A stretch of DNA of 64,000 nucleotides from Gari tellinella (GCA_922989275.2 OV277864.1:3286001-3350000), one strand, 5' to 3'; shown: positions 11,060 through 22,342, counted from the stretch's first letter. Notes: generated from the letters alone by a model not told the origin. Made by a program: numbers and translations.

Positions 11060-11580
11060 GTATTGTTTGTGTTACGTTTCCTGCTTGAGTCTTTTGTATT
11101 TATTTGAATTGCGTTTAAACTGGGGATTTATGGATTAATGGTTTCGCCACTGTGGTTTAATTAATATTCAAACTAACAGCTTATTTCGTTATCATAGCAT
11201 TAGGTTCAGGTCAAATCTCAGACACTGTCCAATTATTCTAAATGATACTAAAGTATAACTGGTATGCATTTGGATGTTAGGTATGTATTTGTTTTATATA
11301 ATTGCAAATTAATTAAGATTGGAAAGGGATTCTAGTTATGGGCATCTTTTGAAATCCTTTAGATCAAGAGCAGAGACTGCAAAGCACAGGACCTGTCCTA
11401 GATCCAAACCATTTGGCATAAGTAACGAAATTTATTCAGCTATACTGCCGTTAATCTAACTTTAAGATGAATATGAAGACATTGGGTTTATATCAAACTG
11501 TTTTAATAACGCAGAGAAACAGAATCGTCAACATTTTCAACACTGTCATTTTCTAATATTCTGATTTTGTTGCGTTTAGT
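11060..11580. other. No gene or intact element
   Basis: Only a short hairpin I scrap (GATCCAAACCATTTGGCA, near 11401) is seen. Confidence 0.4.
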
Positions 11581-11585
11581 ATAGT

Positions 11586-11790
11586 TTAACCCTTTTGCTG
11601 ACAGTCCCTTCAACCCTTATATATACAAACCATTTTGAGCCTAATCAGAAGCCGGATTATGCGGCGTCTGATCAGGATCAAAACTGTTTGACACCCATTT
11701 GAAATGCTTTTTGTGTCAAACCTTGTACAATTTTAAATGTTAGAAATAAAAGTAGACAAGTTTGCGAGCATGCAGACAGCACCAGTGAAA
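11586..11790 (+). mobile_element. TT-D element, degenerate
   Basis: TTAACCCTTTTGCTGACAG begins the copy. Hairpin I at about 11627-11690 has GAGCCTAATCAGAAGCCGG on the left and GGCGTCTGATCAGGATCAAA on the right. The right end is only suggested by CAGTGAAAATG. Confidence 0.65.
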
Positions 11791-11869
11791 ATGACTCCTC
11801 AACTTATATGTACTTTTGATACAGCATTAATGTACGAATAGGCATATTTGATCGACACATGTGGCAATG

Positions 11870-12026
11870 GCAGTTTTTTCATTTCCATTGCAAGCAGTTA
11901 CGGATAACCCGTTGTCTGATAGATTATCATGAATAGTCAGAATTTTCAAAAACTGGTCCTTTTCTACATCTTTTTGCAATTTGCGTTTGCGTTCAAACGA
12001 GAAAGAATAACGTGTTCTCCACCGTA
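11870..12026 (-). mobile_element. TA-A right portion
   Basis: GCAAGCAGTTACGGATAACC keeps only the centre of the hairpin. The right interior and the terminus CGTGTTCTCCACCGTA are good. Confidence 0.65.
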
Positions 12027-12029
12027 ACT

Positions 12030-12440
12030 GCAATAATAAACTTCAACAATAAACACTTTTAGCAGAGAATCATTTTCAAGGTGTTGCAATACTTCCTGGG
12101 GTTTTCCTGTTGTGCAATATAGATTGCTTTAACATTTCTTGGATTATCTCTAAGATAATGAGTTGCATGGATCATTTGAAATAAGCAAGCGTAATAAAAA
12201 CAGTGCAATAGGTGCAAAAGTCATTAGCCTTTAACATAATATGATTGAAGTCTGCACAATTCGTGTCCTCTGCAACAATATAATGAAAATATTTGTAAAG
12301 TATCTGCATTTTATTGCAGACGTATATCATCATAGTTTCATACAGTCTGGATCAAGATGAGATGCCACGTTACTCGGTGTATCATCTGAATTCCATCTGT
12401 TTGCATCAGGTATCACAAAATTGGATCGTAATGTGCAGAC
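12030..12440. other. No gene or element recognised
   Basis: No structure seen. Confidence 0.4.
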
Positions 12441-12442
12441 GA

Positions 12443-12622
12443 TGCAGTGGAGAATATGTTGTTATCCCTATAAACTCGTTTACGCTAAAACAAATGTTTA
12501 AATTGTAAACCGGGTAACGCATAACTAGTCAGCACTGTCAAAATGTTGTTTCTCCATTTTAATGCACTGTGTTTACGTTTTGTTGCGTTTAAACGGGAAT
12601 GAATAACGTATATTCCACTATA
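12443..12622 (-). mobile_element. TA-A copy with hairpin arms deleted
   Basis: The ends GCAGTGGAGAATATGTTGTT and AATAACGTATATTCCACTATA are present. The core is reduced to GTAAACCGGGTAACGC. The element is about 70 bp shorter than the family norm. Confidence 0.75.
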
Positions 12623-12879
12623 TACAAAGTGCAAACATTAGCAGGTTGGCATGCCCTCTATATGTGCCAAGTAGGACATGTCATTCACGTTATTGATGAG
12701 ATTACAGTGTGCACAATTACTCAAAAGAAAACATAATAAACGAGCATAAAGGTATACAGTGGGGATGATATATTTCTGTTCCATTAACTCTTTCACTGCC
12801 ACAGGCGACAACAGGCGACTTTGCAAACAGCTTTTATTATATGCCTTCGAGTGATATCGAGCGTTTCCGCGTGTATTCG

Positions 12880-12941
12880 CAGAGTAAAATACAAGAGTCT
12901 GTATCAGCCACCTTGTATCAGCCACTTTGTATTTTACTCTG
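12880..12941. repeat. Short inverted repeat
   Basis: AGAGTAAAATACAA is matched by TTGTATTTTACTCT. Between them is a direct repeat of TTGTATCAGCCAC. Confidence 0.5.
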
Positions 12942-13094
12942 ACCTCGCTTTCGATTTGACGTGACGTCATTTACGTACATGTACGAGTGCTGCGTTATTC
13001 TTTGTGACATACAAAAAATCTTGTTTTGCTTCAAACAACTAATAAATTTTGGATATAAAATGATTTAAACAACTATTTTTAGTTGTTTCTGGTT

Positions 13095-13310
13095 TGTATT
13101 CAAGGCATATAATAAACACATCACCAGTTGGCAGTGCGCAACAGAGTGTTGCATTTAGCTCTCGACGTTTTTGGCGGAAACAACCGATCAGACTCGCGCC
13201 AAGGCGCTCGTCAGATCGGCTATTTCCGCCAAAAACGTCTCGAGCGAAATACATCTCTCTGTATCGCACTGTCAACTGGTAATGTGTATGTATCGGCATT
13301 TCTTCAGTCA
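13095..13310. mobile_element. Large unclassified imperfect palindrome
   Basis: Arms of at least 85 bp meet at about 13202 (CGCGCCAAGGCGC). Matching blocks include GACGTTTTTGGCGGAAA / TTTCCGCCAAAAACGTC, CCGATCAGACTCG / CGTCAGATCGG and CACATCACCAGTTGGCAGTG / CACTGTCAACTGGTAATGTG. It is GC-richer than its surroundings. Frames open on both strands, which a palindrome readily produces. It shares no words with hairpins I or II. Confidence 0.6.
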
Positions 13311-13716
13311 AAACAGCCCTAAATCGGACTTTAAAAATATTGAAGACGACACTACCAATGCAGACGTTATTTTGGTGGTAAGAGGTTTAAAGCAGACGAT
13401 ACAATTTATAAGTGAAAACGTATGTAAGATGCCGTTTGTAAACAAATTGGAACCAGCTGCAAACTGTTAGCAATTCAGACTTTAATTATTTTAATAAATC
13501 GTCAATATTTGCTACATTTGCGATTTGTTTCAGGAACGAATAAAGTTTTAACACTGTAAACTACTTTATTATTTTTACCTTTTCATGTCCATATTCAACA
13601 AAACAATATTAAAAAAAGTGTACACCAATGAGAGACACCACAACTTGTGGCGTGTCAACCCAGTCTGCATTATTTGCTATACCTTTTGGAAATGTGCTTT
13701 TTATTGACCATTCGTG

Positions 13717-14198
13717 TACAGTGCTCATTCTGAACTCTATAAAATAACACCCAATGAGAGACAAATGGTGTGAGTGTTGTTCGAAGGGAATTATGATAGG
13801 GAGGGAAATTGGCTTATATTTGCAAACAGCTTGAATCCAGATCAGGCGCTGCGTTTACACGGAGTTTGATCTGGATTCAGAATGTTTGTCACTCGACATT
13901 AATGGGGTTTTCCTGTCAAAATTTCCATTATGTGAGAAAAACAGCAGATGAGTTTTAAGAACAGAACAAAACAGAACAACACTTTATTTCTTCTTCTCAA
14001 GCATGGCTGCATGCAACATGATGTACACTATATATTGCTTATTCAGACTCAAAGATAAACATTTATTATATCTAAGCAGATGTAAGCAGACGACGTGAAA
14101 GGGTTTGCTATAATTGTCTTGTTTGGAGAGCGGCGACAGGCGTTGTTGTAAAGAGGGAATCATTGTTCAGAGTACCGTTGTGGGGAAGGAACATTGTA
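13717..14198 (+). mobile_element. TA-B element carrying an insertion
   Basis: TA at 13717-13718 and 14197-14198; left end TACAGTGCTCATTCTGAACT. Hairpin I at about 13821-13888 has GCTTGAATCCAGATCAGGCG-type arms. The right part holds GCAGACGACGTGAAAGGG, then GGGAAGGAACATTGTA. A foreign piece of about 117 bp interrupts it at 13960. Confidence 0.75.
13960..14076 (-). mobile_element. Possible retroposon 3' scrap inside TA-B
   Basis: On the minus strand it reads AATAAAGTGTTGTTCTGT with a short TTCTG-type repeat tail. This is the form of some LINE/SINE 3' ends. No coding part is present. Confidence 0.35.
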
Positions 14199-14364
14199 CT
14201 TTCTACAGTAGATAATAATCACATAATCTAAATTAAAGTATCACACCCAGAAATAAAGTCGAATACATTTGAATATCCAGGTGTTGATTACCAAACATAT
14301 TAAATAATGCTTTCAGTGTTTTTGCCGTATTAGTTTTGTACAAAAATCACTATAAAGGTGAACT

Positions 14365-14618
14365 ATACACAAAATATGACAAAAGACATTATTCGGTTTC
14401 GTTTAAACACATTCGAAACGGAAACTCAAACAAATCAATGTAGACAGTTACAACTTTTTGAAATATATAATGATTTATTTAATCTTAGTAGCAAACAGTT
14501 TAGAGCCTGATCAGACGTCCGGTTACCCGGCGACTGATCTCTCTCCAAACTGTTTGCAAAGGCAATATTAATTTTAGGGTAAATGCGTTTTTTTTGTAGA
14601 ACGTCGTCTCAGCTGTTA
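14365..14618 (+). mobile_element. TA-A element, aged
   Basis: GACATTATTCGGTTTCGTTT marks the left end and ACGTCGTCTCAGCTGTTA the right. Hairpin I at 14491-14560 has the arm GTTTAGAGCCTGATCAGACG and a weaker right arm. Confidence 0.75.
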
Positions 14619-14619
14619 C

Positions 14620-15050
14620 ATATTAATCGTTTATGTCGTGGAAATAAAACAAACATAATTATAGTCGGTGGCAGATCATTTTCGGTTTCTCATTTAGGTC
14701 TGTGTTATTTGTCACTGTGGGAGATTAACCCATCTTCTGCTGAATTTTGATATATTAGACTCTGTCCACTATGAAATATATCACATTAACTATTACATTG
14801 GCAAGTGAAAAAGGACAGTTTCTCCAGGAAAAGACTCACGTTAGACAGAGCCTTTAAATAAACAGTACATACACATATCAGGCAGCTACCTCATGAGTTG
14901 TCTGATCTGGGTCTGCACTGTTGTTCAAATATCATTGGTACATGACAATGGCAATATGAGTGTTAAGTCTTCCTGTTTTCAAATAATGTACTGCGTTCTG
15001 TTTGTTAATGACTGGATGCCGTACATGTTGAAATAAGCAATATATAATAA
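14620..15050. other. No gene or element recognised
   Basis: No structure seen. Confidence 0.4.
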
Positions 15051-15054
15051 TAAT

Positions 15055-15529
15055 TATAGCGCTGAAGACGTTATTCTATCCCGACTAAACCAATCCAAGC
15101 AGAAACGTAATACAGTGGAGAATGTGTTATTCTTTCCTAATAAACGCGTTTACGATAAAACTATTATTTGCAGTACAAACAGTTTGGAGCCAGATCAGAC
15201 GCCGGGTAACCCGGCGTCTGATCAGGCTCCAAACTGTTTGCCACCAAGATAAACATGAAATATCAGAATTGTCCAAAAGTTGTTCTTTTCTACGTTTTAG
15301 TGTTTTGCGTTTGCGTACGTTTGCGTTTAAACGGGAAAGAATAACACATTCTCCACTGTACCATAACATATATACAGTAACAACTGTAAAACAATTGTTG
15401 CAAACACTTTGAAGTTTCATCTTACGCTGGATTATCCGGCGTCTGATCTGGCTCTAAACTATTTGCAAAATAAATCATAGTTTGGCATATTTGTGTTTAT
15501 TGTGAAAGAATAACGTCGTCTCCACAGTA
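15055..15529 (+). mobile_element. Older TA-A host split by a young TA-A
   Basis: The left part is GAAGACGTTATTCTATCC (15065-15082). The right part is GGATTATCCGGCGTCTGATC with the end CGTCGTCTCCACAGTA (TA 15528-15529). The 250-bp copy at 15111-15360 sits between them. Confidence 0.65.
15111..15360 (-). mobile_element. TA-A, young 250-bp subfamily, nested
   Basis: Exactly 250 bp. It is flanked by TA at 15111-15112 and 15359-15360. The hairpin is near-perfect, with GGGTAACCC at the centre. Confidence 0.93.
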
Positions 15530-15990
15530 TTATATTTATGCTGGTGCAAAATATATGTTTTGTTTCAAAGGAAATGATGGTAGAATATAATAATTATGCA
15601 CAACAAATTTAATATTGAATAATATGTACACTTGCTTTGAGAAATACTTGAAACAGGTATCAGAGAAGGGATAATGTAAAACTAATTGAAACCATTCATC
15701 ACCTTTGATTATAATCCTTTGAACAGGTGAGTTCTTTCCCAAGAATTTCTTGTTACTGATTCGACGATTGTCTATCAATCTCTGCCTTCGGTCATCGTTG
15801 TACCGTGCGCGATTTGACTGACATTGTCGATCAAGGCCATAATGTAAATGTGTTAGATACGATAATAATTATGAATGTTAACCATCTTTACGCCTAAATA
15901 TCCTCTGGCTGCTTAAATAGTGTGATAGGTACACGTATCGTTTAATAGTCCGATTAAAGTAAAAAATAATGAATGTTCATTGAAATGATT

Positions 15991-16057
15991 GTCAAACAAT
16001 TTGAATCCTGGCCAGACGCCGCGTGACGCGGCTTCTGACCAGGATCCAAACTGTTTG
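15991..16057. repeat. Hairpin I cassette without recognisable ends
   Basis: Arms CAATTTGAATCCTGGCCAG and CTGACCAGGATCCAAACTG pair across GCCGCGTGACGCGGC. No family terminal repeat is identified on either side. Confidence 0.6.
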
Positions 16058-16099
16058 TGAGTCGACTGTTGTCGACAATGGTGGTGAGAGTATTATCTA

Positions 16100-17180
16100 G
16101 GAAAGTATTTACGCCAGAAGAGTCAATGACGTTGGCATCTGACATGTTGAAGGTTCAATCATAACGTTGAATAATGAGTGTTTCGGAATGGGACCCACCT
16201 AATCATCAGACACACTGAACTTGCTGCTTAGTGTCTGAATATCATCCTGTTGGTGGCCATAACGCCACGGTGGTTTAATATTGACGACAAGCAAGTAAAC
16301 AAACAAATCACTAGGTGGTACTCCTACATTGTACATGTACTGGCAATTCACCTGCACACTACGAGAACATTTGTTGTAACTGTTGAAGACAGCTTGGATC
16401 CAGAGTACACGCAGAGTTACTCGGTGACGTCGGCGTTCCATCCGGATACATGTATCAATTATTTGACACTCTGGTGCTATTGTCGAAAATAACATCTGTG
16501 AGAAAAATACTTTGAAGAGTTAATAGGCGACAAGTTTGTGAAACGTACATGTAGCAGTTAGTTATTGTACAAAACTATATCACATATTTGTTGTGATATA
16601 AATTCGCAACGGTTGACATTTGATTAGCATTTGATGCAATTACAGTCACATGGGTTTTCCTGATATTTTCTTAATATTTTTGTAGTATTATTGTTTTTCC
16701 ATCTCTCAGTCCCGTAAAGGGGTGTTATTCTTTCACGTTTATATAGAATACAACGTGAATATTATACAATAAAGTGTAGAAAATTACAAGTTATTGACAA
16801 TATTCGCTATTGGTTAAAGTTCCATTCATTTCTTGATATTATGTACAACTTATCTCTATCTGAATAATACACAAGTTTTGGCCTGGTCAGAAGCTGGGCT
16901 ATCAAACAGGTTTGTTAAAGACGTACACAAATGCGTGAATTTTGGGTAATAATTACATATTATTTACTGTTTAATTGCAGCTGTAATAAGTGATTGTGTT
17001 TCTTTTATTGTACTAAAATGATATGAACACTGAAAAGTACTGTAAAATCTCTCATGTTTCCAACCACTGAAAGGATAAAGTGTTTTCGTGTTTAGCAGGT
17101 TGTTCATGAAGTAGACTTTTGCTTTGCCTGCACCATACTGTAAGACACCATTTGACCTTGTCATCATCAGTAGGTCTCCA
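16100..17180. other. No gene; weak TA-A traces
   Basis: GTGTTATTCTTTCACGTTTA near 16722 and GGCCTGGTCAGAAGCTGGGC near 16878 may be very old TA-A. Three TACATGTA motifs lie at 16332, 16447 and 16546. Confidence 0.35.
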
Positions 17181-17188
17181 TCTTTTAG

Positions 17189-17432
17189 TACAGTGAAGAG
17201 GACGACTGTCTTATTCTTTACACGCAAACGAACCGCAACCGTAGTACAATAAAATAATGAAAAATACAAATTTCTTAAATGTCTGAAGAATTAAATTGAT
17301 CTCAGTGGCAAACAGTTTAGAGCCTGTTAAGATACCGGGTTATCCGGCTTCTGATCTGGCATCAAACTGTTTGCAATGTACAATATAGTTTCAGTATGAA
17401 CGCGTTTCTTGGGAAGGCATCTTCACTTTAGT
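17189..17432 (+). mobile_element. TA-A element, aged
   Basis: TACAGTGAAGAGGACGACTG starts the copy and GCATCTTCACTTTAGTA ends it. The hairpin contains GAGCCTGTTAAGATACCGGG and a matching right arm. Confidence 0.75.
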
Positions 17433-17453
17433 AATGCTAATGGTAGTTTACTG

Positions 17454-17703
17454 TACAGTGGAGAATATGTTATTCTTTCCCGATAAACGCGTTTACGCTA
17501 AAACAATTTTTTCTTTTACAAACAGTTTGGAGCCAGATCAGACGCCGGGTAACCCGGCGTCTGATCAGGCTCCAAACTGTTTGCCACCAAGATAAACATG
17601 AAATATCAGAATTGTCCAAAAATTGTTCTTTTCTACATTTTAGCGCTTTGCGTTTGCGTACGTTTGCGTTTAAACGGGAAAGAATAACAGATTATCCACT
17701 GTA
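17454..17703 (-). mobile_element. TA-A, young 250-bp subfamily
   Basis: Exactly 250 bp, TA at 17454-17455 and 17702-17703. It begins 21 bp after the end of an older TA-A. Confidence 0.93.
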
Positions 17704-17704
17704 G

Positions 17705-18400
17705 TACTATAACAGAAAACGTTTGTTATATCAGATTCTGACAAAGATATGTTACAGTGCACTACAAACTAAATGACGTCCATATTAACTCGTGTGTCCT
17801 AACATGCTTCAATTTGTTATTGTAAGAACTCCTCTTTGAACTATTAAGTGTCGAAGCTTATAGTATATAGCCCACTTGTGCAAGCAACAGCCAACTTAAA
17901 AGCTCTCTTTATGAAGAATACATAACGCATTTAAGCACAAAGTTTTTTAAACAGCCAGCAAACGGGACACGAACATTTGTGATGGTAACACCAAAATTTA
18001 GCCTTTGCAATCACCCTTAGCTCGATATTGAATGAAAGCAATAATCAAGAACATACGTCCTAATAGTTTTCAAACAATTTGTCATCAATATTGATGATTC
18101 TGTAGTAACAAGGATGGTTTAACTTACTTTGAACACATTTTGTATGGCTGTTAAACAAGATCTACAGTTTAAGCGTATGACAAATTGTGTACAAATAGTT
18201 GAATTACTTACGTCAAGTAGCTCCACAAATTAGCCTGCACATAAAAGTTCTTTCAATTATGGCATTCATTAGTGTTTTACATGTTTCATTGTAAAGTATT
18301 GAATTGGTCAATGCAAGACATTTTACCGTTATAATGCATATATGGGTGCCATATGTTCTTCCAATAAGAAGACATACAATTTAGACGACGTTATTCGTGC
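17705..18400. other. No gene or element recognised
   Basis: No structure seen. Confidence 0.4.
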
Positions 18401-18408
18401 TGACAGTA

Positions 18409-18625
18409 GCAGCTCTCTTAATGACGCCTAAAAGCGCGCTTACAAGCAGTTGGGATCCTAATCAGACGCCGCGTTACGCGGATCCAAACTGTTTGACACT
18501 CGTATCGATATGCTTTACGTCATATTACATTGAATCTTTCTTTGAAAGGATAACGCAAACAAAATAATTGAAGCTGACGGCAAAGAAACGGTGAAGGGGT
18601 AAACATCTCACGAAAGGTTGGGTAG
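18409..18625 (+). mobile_element. TT-D copy with a deletion in the right hairpin arm
   Basis: AATGACGCCTAAAAGCGCG and GGTGAAGGGGTAAACATCTC are family flanks. The hairpin jumps from CGCCGCGTTACGCG straight to GATCCAAAC, so the GGCGTCTGATTAG-like part of one arm is missing. The terminal TTAA copies are lost. Confidence 0.7.
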
Positions 18626-18669
18626 TAAACGGATTTAAGGATATTGACAGTATATCTCAATGTGAGTAG

Positions 18670-18786
18670 CAAATCGGTTTGGAACTTGATCTGATCGCAA
18701 GTCTGGCTTCATTTTGTATACAATGGACATACATATTTTTACAACAAACGTTTTCGTTGGGAATAAAAGACGTCTTCTCTACAATA
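18670..18786 (+). mobile_element. TA-A right remnant
   Basis: GGTTTGGAACTTGATCTGATC is a merged hairpin relic. AATAAAAGACGTCTTCTC is a decayed right end. Confidence 0.4.
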
Positions 18787-18816
18787 TTCTTTTATTTTGT
18801 TGATCTATTTTTCAAA

Positions 18817-19026
18817 TACAGTAAAACCTCGCTATTACGACCACTTAAACGAAGGCTAATTAATTGTAAAATAGAGAGGTGGCAGCTTAAAGCAATGTGA
18901 CAGTGAAACAGAAAGCTCCTACAGGAGCTTTCTGTTTCACTGTCACCTTGCTTTAAGCGGTCACCTATCGTACACATCCAAATAATTAACAAAATTTAGT
19001 GGTCGTAATAGCGAGGTTTTACTGTA
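18817..19026. mobile_element. TA-C element, intact
   Basis: 210 bp, TA at 18817-18818 and 19025-19026. The hairpin II tip is CAGAAAGCTCCTACAGGAGC. A TA-B element begins 2 bp further on. Confidence 0.9.
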
Positions 19027-19028
19027 TG

Positions 19029-19285
19029 TACAGTGCTCCCTTTCTAAAACAACACCCAATTGGAGACAGTGATTGTGTGTTTTTTCGGAGGGAGTGTTAT
19101 AGGGAGGTAAAATAAATACCGTCAGAGTACATTTGCAAACCGTTTGAACCTAGATCAGACGCCTCTTTACGCGTTACGTAATTGGTGTTTCTTATATCAA
19201 AATGTCCAATACGTAACTCTGAGAAAATATGGCAGGCGACAATTTTAAGCAGACGATATTGCAGTAAACTCTCCTGAGAGGTTTG
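19029..19285 (+). mobile_element. TA-B element, 3' truncated
   Basis: Starts TACAGTGCTCCCTTTCTA and carries GGAGGGAGTGTTATAGGGAG. It has a hairpin I with most of the right arm lost (AACCTAGATCAGACGCC). It continues to GCAGACGATATTGCAG and then stops without the right end. Confidence 0.75.
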
Positions 19286-19521
19286 CACTCTAACCAGGAT
19301 GCTAAAACATGCTAAAATGCTTTACTTATCAGAGTGTGTCTTCAAACTTGATTTTATACATAGGATTTAGATCTAGTAGACTTTTCTGACAGCTAAAATG
19401 CTACAAGTCCTTGAACTATAATATAGTACAAACGTACCAAACGAACTTCAAACTATCGTTACTTCATCTACCACTGCCATGTTAACACTATTTCTGTCTG
19501 AACCAGTTTCATGCTTGCATG

Positions 19522-19771
19522 TACAGTGGAGAATGTGTTATTCTTTCCCAATAAACGCGTTTACGCTAAACCTATTATTTGCAGTGCAAACAGTTTGGAG
19601 CCAGATCAGACGCCGGGTAACCCGGCGTCTGATCAGGCTCTAAACTGTTTGCCACCAAGATAAGCATGAATTATCAGAATTGTTCAAACGTTGTTCTTTT
19701 CAACGTTTTAGCGCTTTGCGTTTGCGTACGTTTGCGTTTAAACGGGAAAGAATAACAGATTCTCCACTGTA
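19522..19771 (-). mobile_element. TA-A, young 250-bp subfamily
   Basis: Exactly 250 bp, TA at 19522-19523 and 19770-19771. The bases before the target are GCATG, so it entered a CATGTA context. Confidence 0.93.
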
Positions 19772-19816
19772 CGACAAAAACCATCAAGTGCTACATGTAT
19801 CGAATTTAACTTGTAA

Positions 19817-20051
19817 TACAGTGGGGAAGACGGTTTTCTTACCCGTTTATATGCAAACAAAACGCTTTGCAATAACACGTAGAAAATGACTTTATGTTTG
19901 ACAGTCCTTACTATTTATTTTAATCGGAGCTGCAAAAAGTTTGATGCCTTATCAGACGCCTAAAGGAGCTTTCTGTTTTACTGTCAACAGCTGGAAACAG
20001 TCATCTGTCTTAAACTCCATTTAGTGATCGTAATAAAGAGGTTTTACTATA
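19817..20051. mobile_element. Chimera: TA-A left half joined to TA-C right half
   Basis: The left end is TACAGTGGGGAAGACGG with TA-A interior up to the hairpin I tip (TTATCAGACGCC, ending about 19960). The sequence then continues at the hairpin II tip (TAAAGGAGCTTTCTG) and runs to the TA-C end GTAATAAAGAGGTTTTACTA. The join is at the two palindrome centres. Confidence 0.75.
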
Positions 20052-20128
20052 CACACAAATATCAATCCAACATTTTTATCACAAGACAACGACGAACTTT
20101 TCGGAGTCCGATCATAAACCTGACTGAA

Positions 20129-20465
20129 TTTTATCGCTCCCTCTCTAAAACGACATCCAATGGGAGACACACATTGTGTGCGTTGTTCGGAGGGAGTCGT
20201 TATAGGGAAGGAAATTGGCTACATTTGTAAACAGCTTGAATCCAGATCAGACGCCGCGTAACGCGGCGTCTGATCTGGATTCAAGCTGTTTAACTCTCGT
20301 AATTATGTGTTTTTCTGTCAAAATGTCATTTATGTAAGAAAAACAGCAGATATTAGTTGTAAGCAGACGATACTGCATCGGTGCCAGCATTAGGCATACT
20401 TTTCCTGGGGACAGTGGCAAAAGTCGTTGTAAGGAGATAGTCCGTTGTAGGGAGGGAACACTGTA
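20129..20465 (+). mobile_element. TA-B element, nearly intact
   Basis: The left end has decayed to TTATCGCTCCCTCTCTA. The right end is GGGAGGGAACACTGTA, with TA at 20464-20465. The hairpin GCTTGAATCCAGATCAGACG pairs perfectly around GCGTAACGC. Confidence 0.85.
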
Positions 20466-20908
20466 CTCATAACATCGAATTTATCTAGTTAAATTTATAC
20501 ATAATCTTTACAGCAATATATTTTATGCGAGTTAAATAGTGAAACCATACTTATTTTTTATCTTAAAATTAATCGAATTGTACCAAACTCACTTATGTTA
20601 GGCATGTACGCTTTAAGATAAGCATCTTACTTTTCCTTGTGGCACTTGACTTTGCAGACAACTGTCGGGCTATATATACACTTGTAATAGGCACATACCA
20701 TTTTAGATCTACAGATAAAAATGTCACGTATTTGCCCGTCGCCCATGTTGACACAATCTGCCCTACCTGAATATATTCTGAAAAGTAGAACATTTGTATT
20801 TCTAAACAGTAGCGGAGAAGATGTGTTTCTTTCCCATTTAAATTAATCTAAACGCAAATGCATCAGTATAGTCAGGTATAGAACAAGGGAGTAAAGGGCA
20901 AGAGGGAA

Positions 20909-21138
20909 TTAACAATTTTACTCAATAGCCTGGTTTAGTTTTGAAGACAGGAGAACACTTAAAGCAGGTTGAAAATAAAGCAGAATGCGCCTTAACTTTA
21001 AGCCGGCTTAAAGCTACCATCTGCTAGAATATAGAAAATATTTCTAACAGTATCTATTCATGATTGAATAAATTGGATCTTTTTTCTTCTGAGGGGTAAT
21101 AATGAAATGTCAAATGCTTCTATGAGGGAAAGGGTTAA
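20909..21138. mobile_element. TT-F copy lacking the right hairpin arm
   Basis: TTAA at 20909-20912 and 21135-21138. Hairpin II left arm GTTGAAAATAAAGCAGAATG runs to CGCCTTAA, then jumps to CTTTAAGCCGGCTTAAAGC. Confidence 0.75.
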
Positions 21139-21187
21139 ATCAGGAACTTTCTGTTGACCTATTCTTAATTCGACGCATTGTGTTGCA

Positions 21188-21439
21188 TTAACACTTTACC
21201 CTATAGCCTGTTTTTAGATTTGAAAATATGTGACTATTTAAAACAGGTTGAAAGTAAAGCAGAATGCGCCTTAAGGCGCATTCTGCTTTACGTTCAGCCT
21301 GTTTTAAGTTACCACCTACTAGAATTAAGAAAATATTTCTTCTGATACATTTTCATGACTGTATAGACTGGAGTTATTTTCTTCCGCGGAGGATTAAACG
21401 GAATGCGCTAAAAGGCGCTTCTATAAGGTAAAGGGTTAA
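21188..21439. mobile_element. TT-F element, intact
   Basis: 252 bp with TTAA at 21188-21191 and 21436-21439. The hairpin II variant at 21250-21294 has the centre GCGCCTTAAGGCGC and arms GAAAGTAAAGCAGAAT / ATTCTGCTTTACGTTC. The left flank holds CCTATAGCCTG; the right holds CGCTTCTATAAGG. Confidence 0.88.
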
Positions 21440-21571
21440 GCTCTCATGTGCATCAAACATCGAAACCACTCATCCTTTAAATTATCATAATGGCGTATCG
21501 TGTAATGGTCTATGTAAGGGTGGATTTCCTTAGTCGTAAACAATATACAAACATTTACCAATCGTTTACAA

Positions 21572-21909
21572 TACAGTGCTCCCTGTCTACAACAACAACA
21601 CCCAATGGGAGACAAAGCTTGTGTGTCTTGCTTTGAGGAAATTGTTATAGGGGGAGAAAATGGCTTACATGTGCACACAGCTTTAATCCAAAGCTGGATT
21701 CAAACTGTTTGTCATTCGTCATTTTGTTTAATTTCTGTAAGATATTTAATGAGTGACTTCGAGAAAAACGCCAAACGACAATTTTAAGCTGACGACATTG
21801 CAGACGTCAAAAGGTTGGACATAATTGCCCTGTTTGGGGAACAGCGGCAATCGTCGTTCTGAAGAGGAACTCGTTGTTCGGAAGGCCGTTGATGAGAGGG
21901 AGCAATGAA
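21572..21909 (+). mobile_element. TA-B copy with hairpin core deleted
   Basis: TACAGTGCTCCCTGTCTA starts the copy and GAGAGGGAGCAATGAA ends it. Hairpin I has collapsed to CAGCTTTAATCCAAAGC followed by TGGATTCAAACTG. Confidence 0.8.
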
Positions 21910-22099
21910 ACAACTTTGCCATAAGTCTTTGTGAAAAGTTTCAAAAATATCTGAAATACCAGTGTTTAGGAAATTGTTATGCAATCCGTGATTGATGACA
22001 GAGCTGTTACTAGTTTACCAAAATAACATTTGCGTTGGCGTAGGATACTTATTCTTACATACAGATGAAACGATTCGTGAAAACTCGCAATTTGAATAC

Positions 22100-22342
22100 T
22101 ACAGTAGAGAATATGTTATTCTTTCCGAATAAACTCCTTTGTGCTAAACAATTTCAGTGCCAAACGTTTCGAGACCAGATCAGATGCCAAGTAACCTAGC
22201 GGCTAATCAGGCTCCAAACCATCTGCTCCTCATATTAGAACACCATCATCATTTTCAAATAGCTGTCATTTTCTCCATTCATGACCATGTGCTTGCGTTT
22301 AGTTTCCTTCAAACTATAGGACAATTATTCTAACATGCAGTT
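22100..22342 (-). mobile_element. TA-A element, aged
   Basis: TACAGTAGAGAATATGTTAT starts the copy. The hairpin CGAGACCAGATCAGATGCC pairs loosely with GGCTAATCAGGCTCC. The right end is decayed. Confidence 0.65.
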
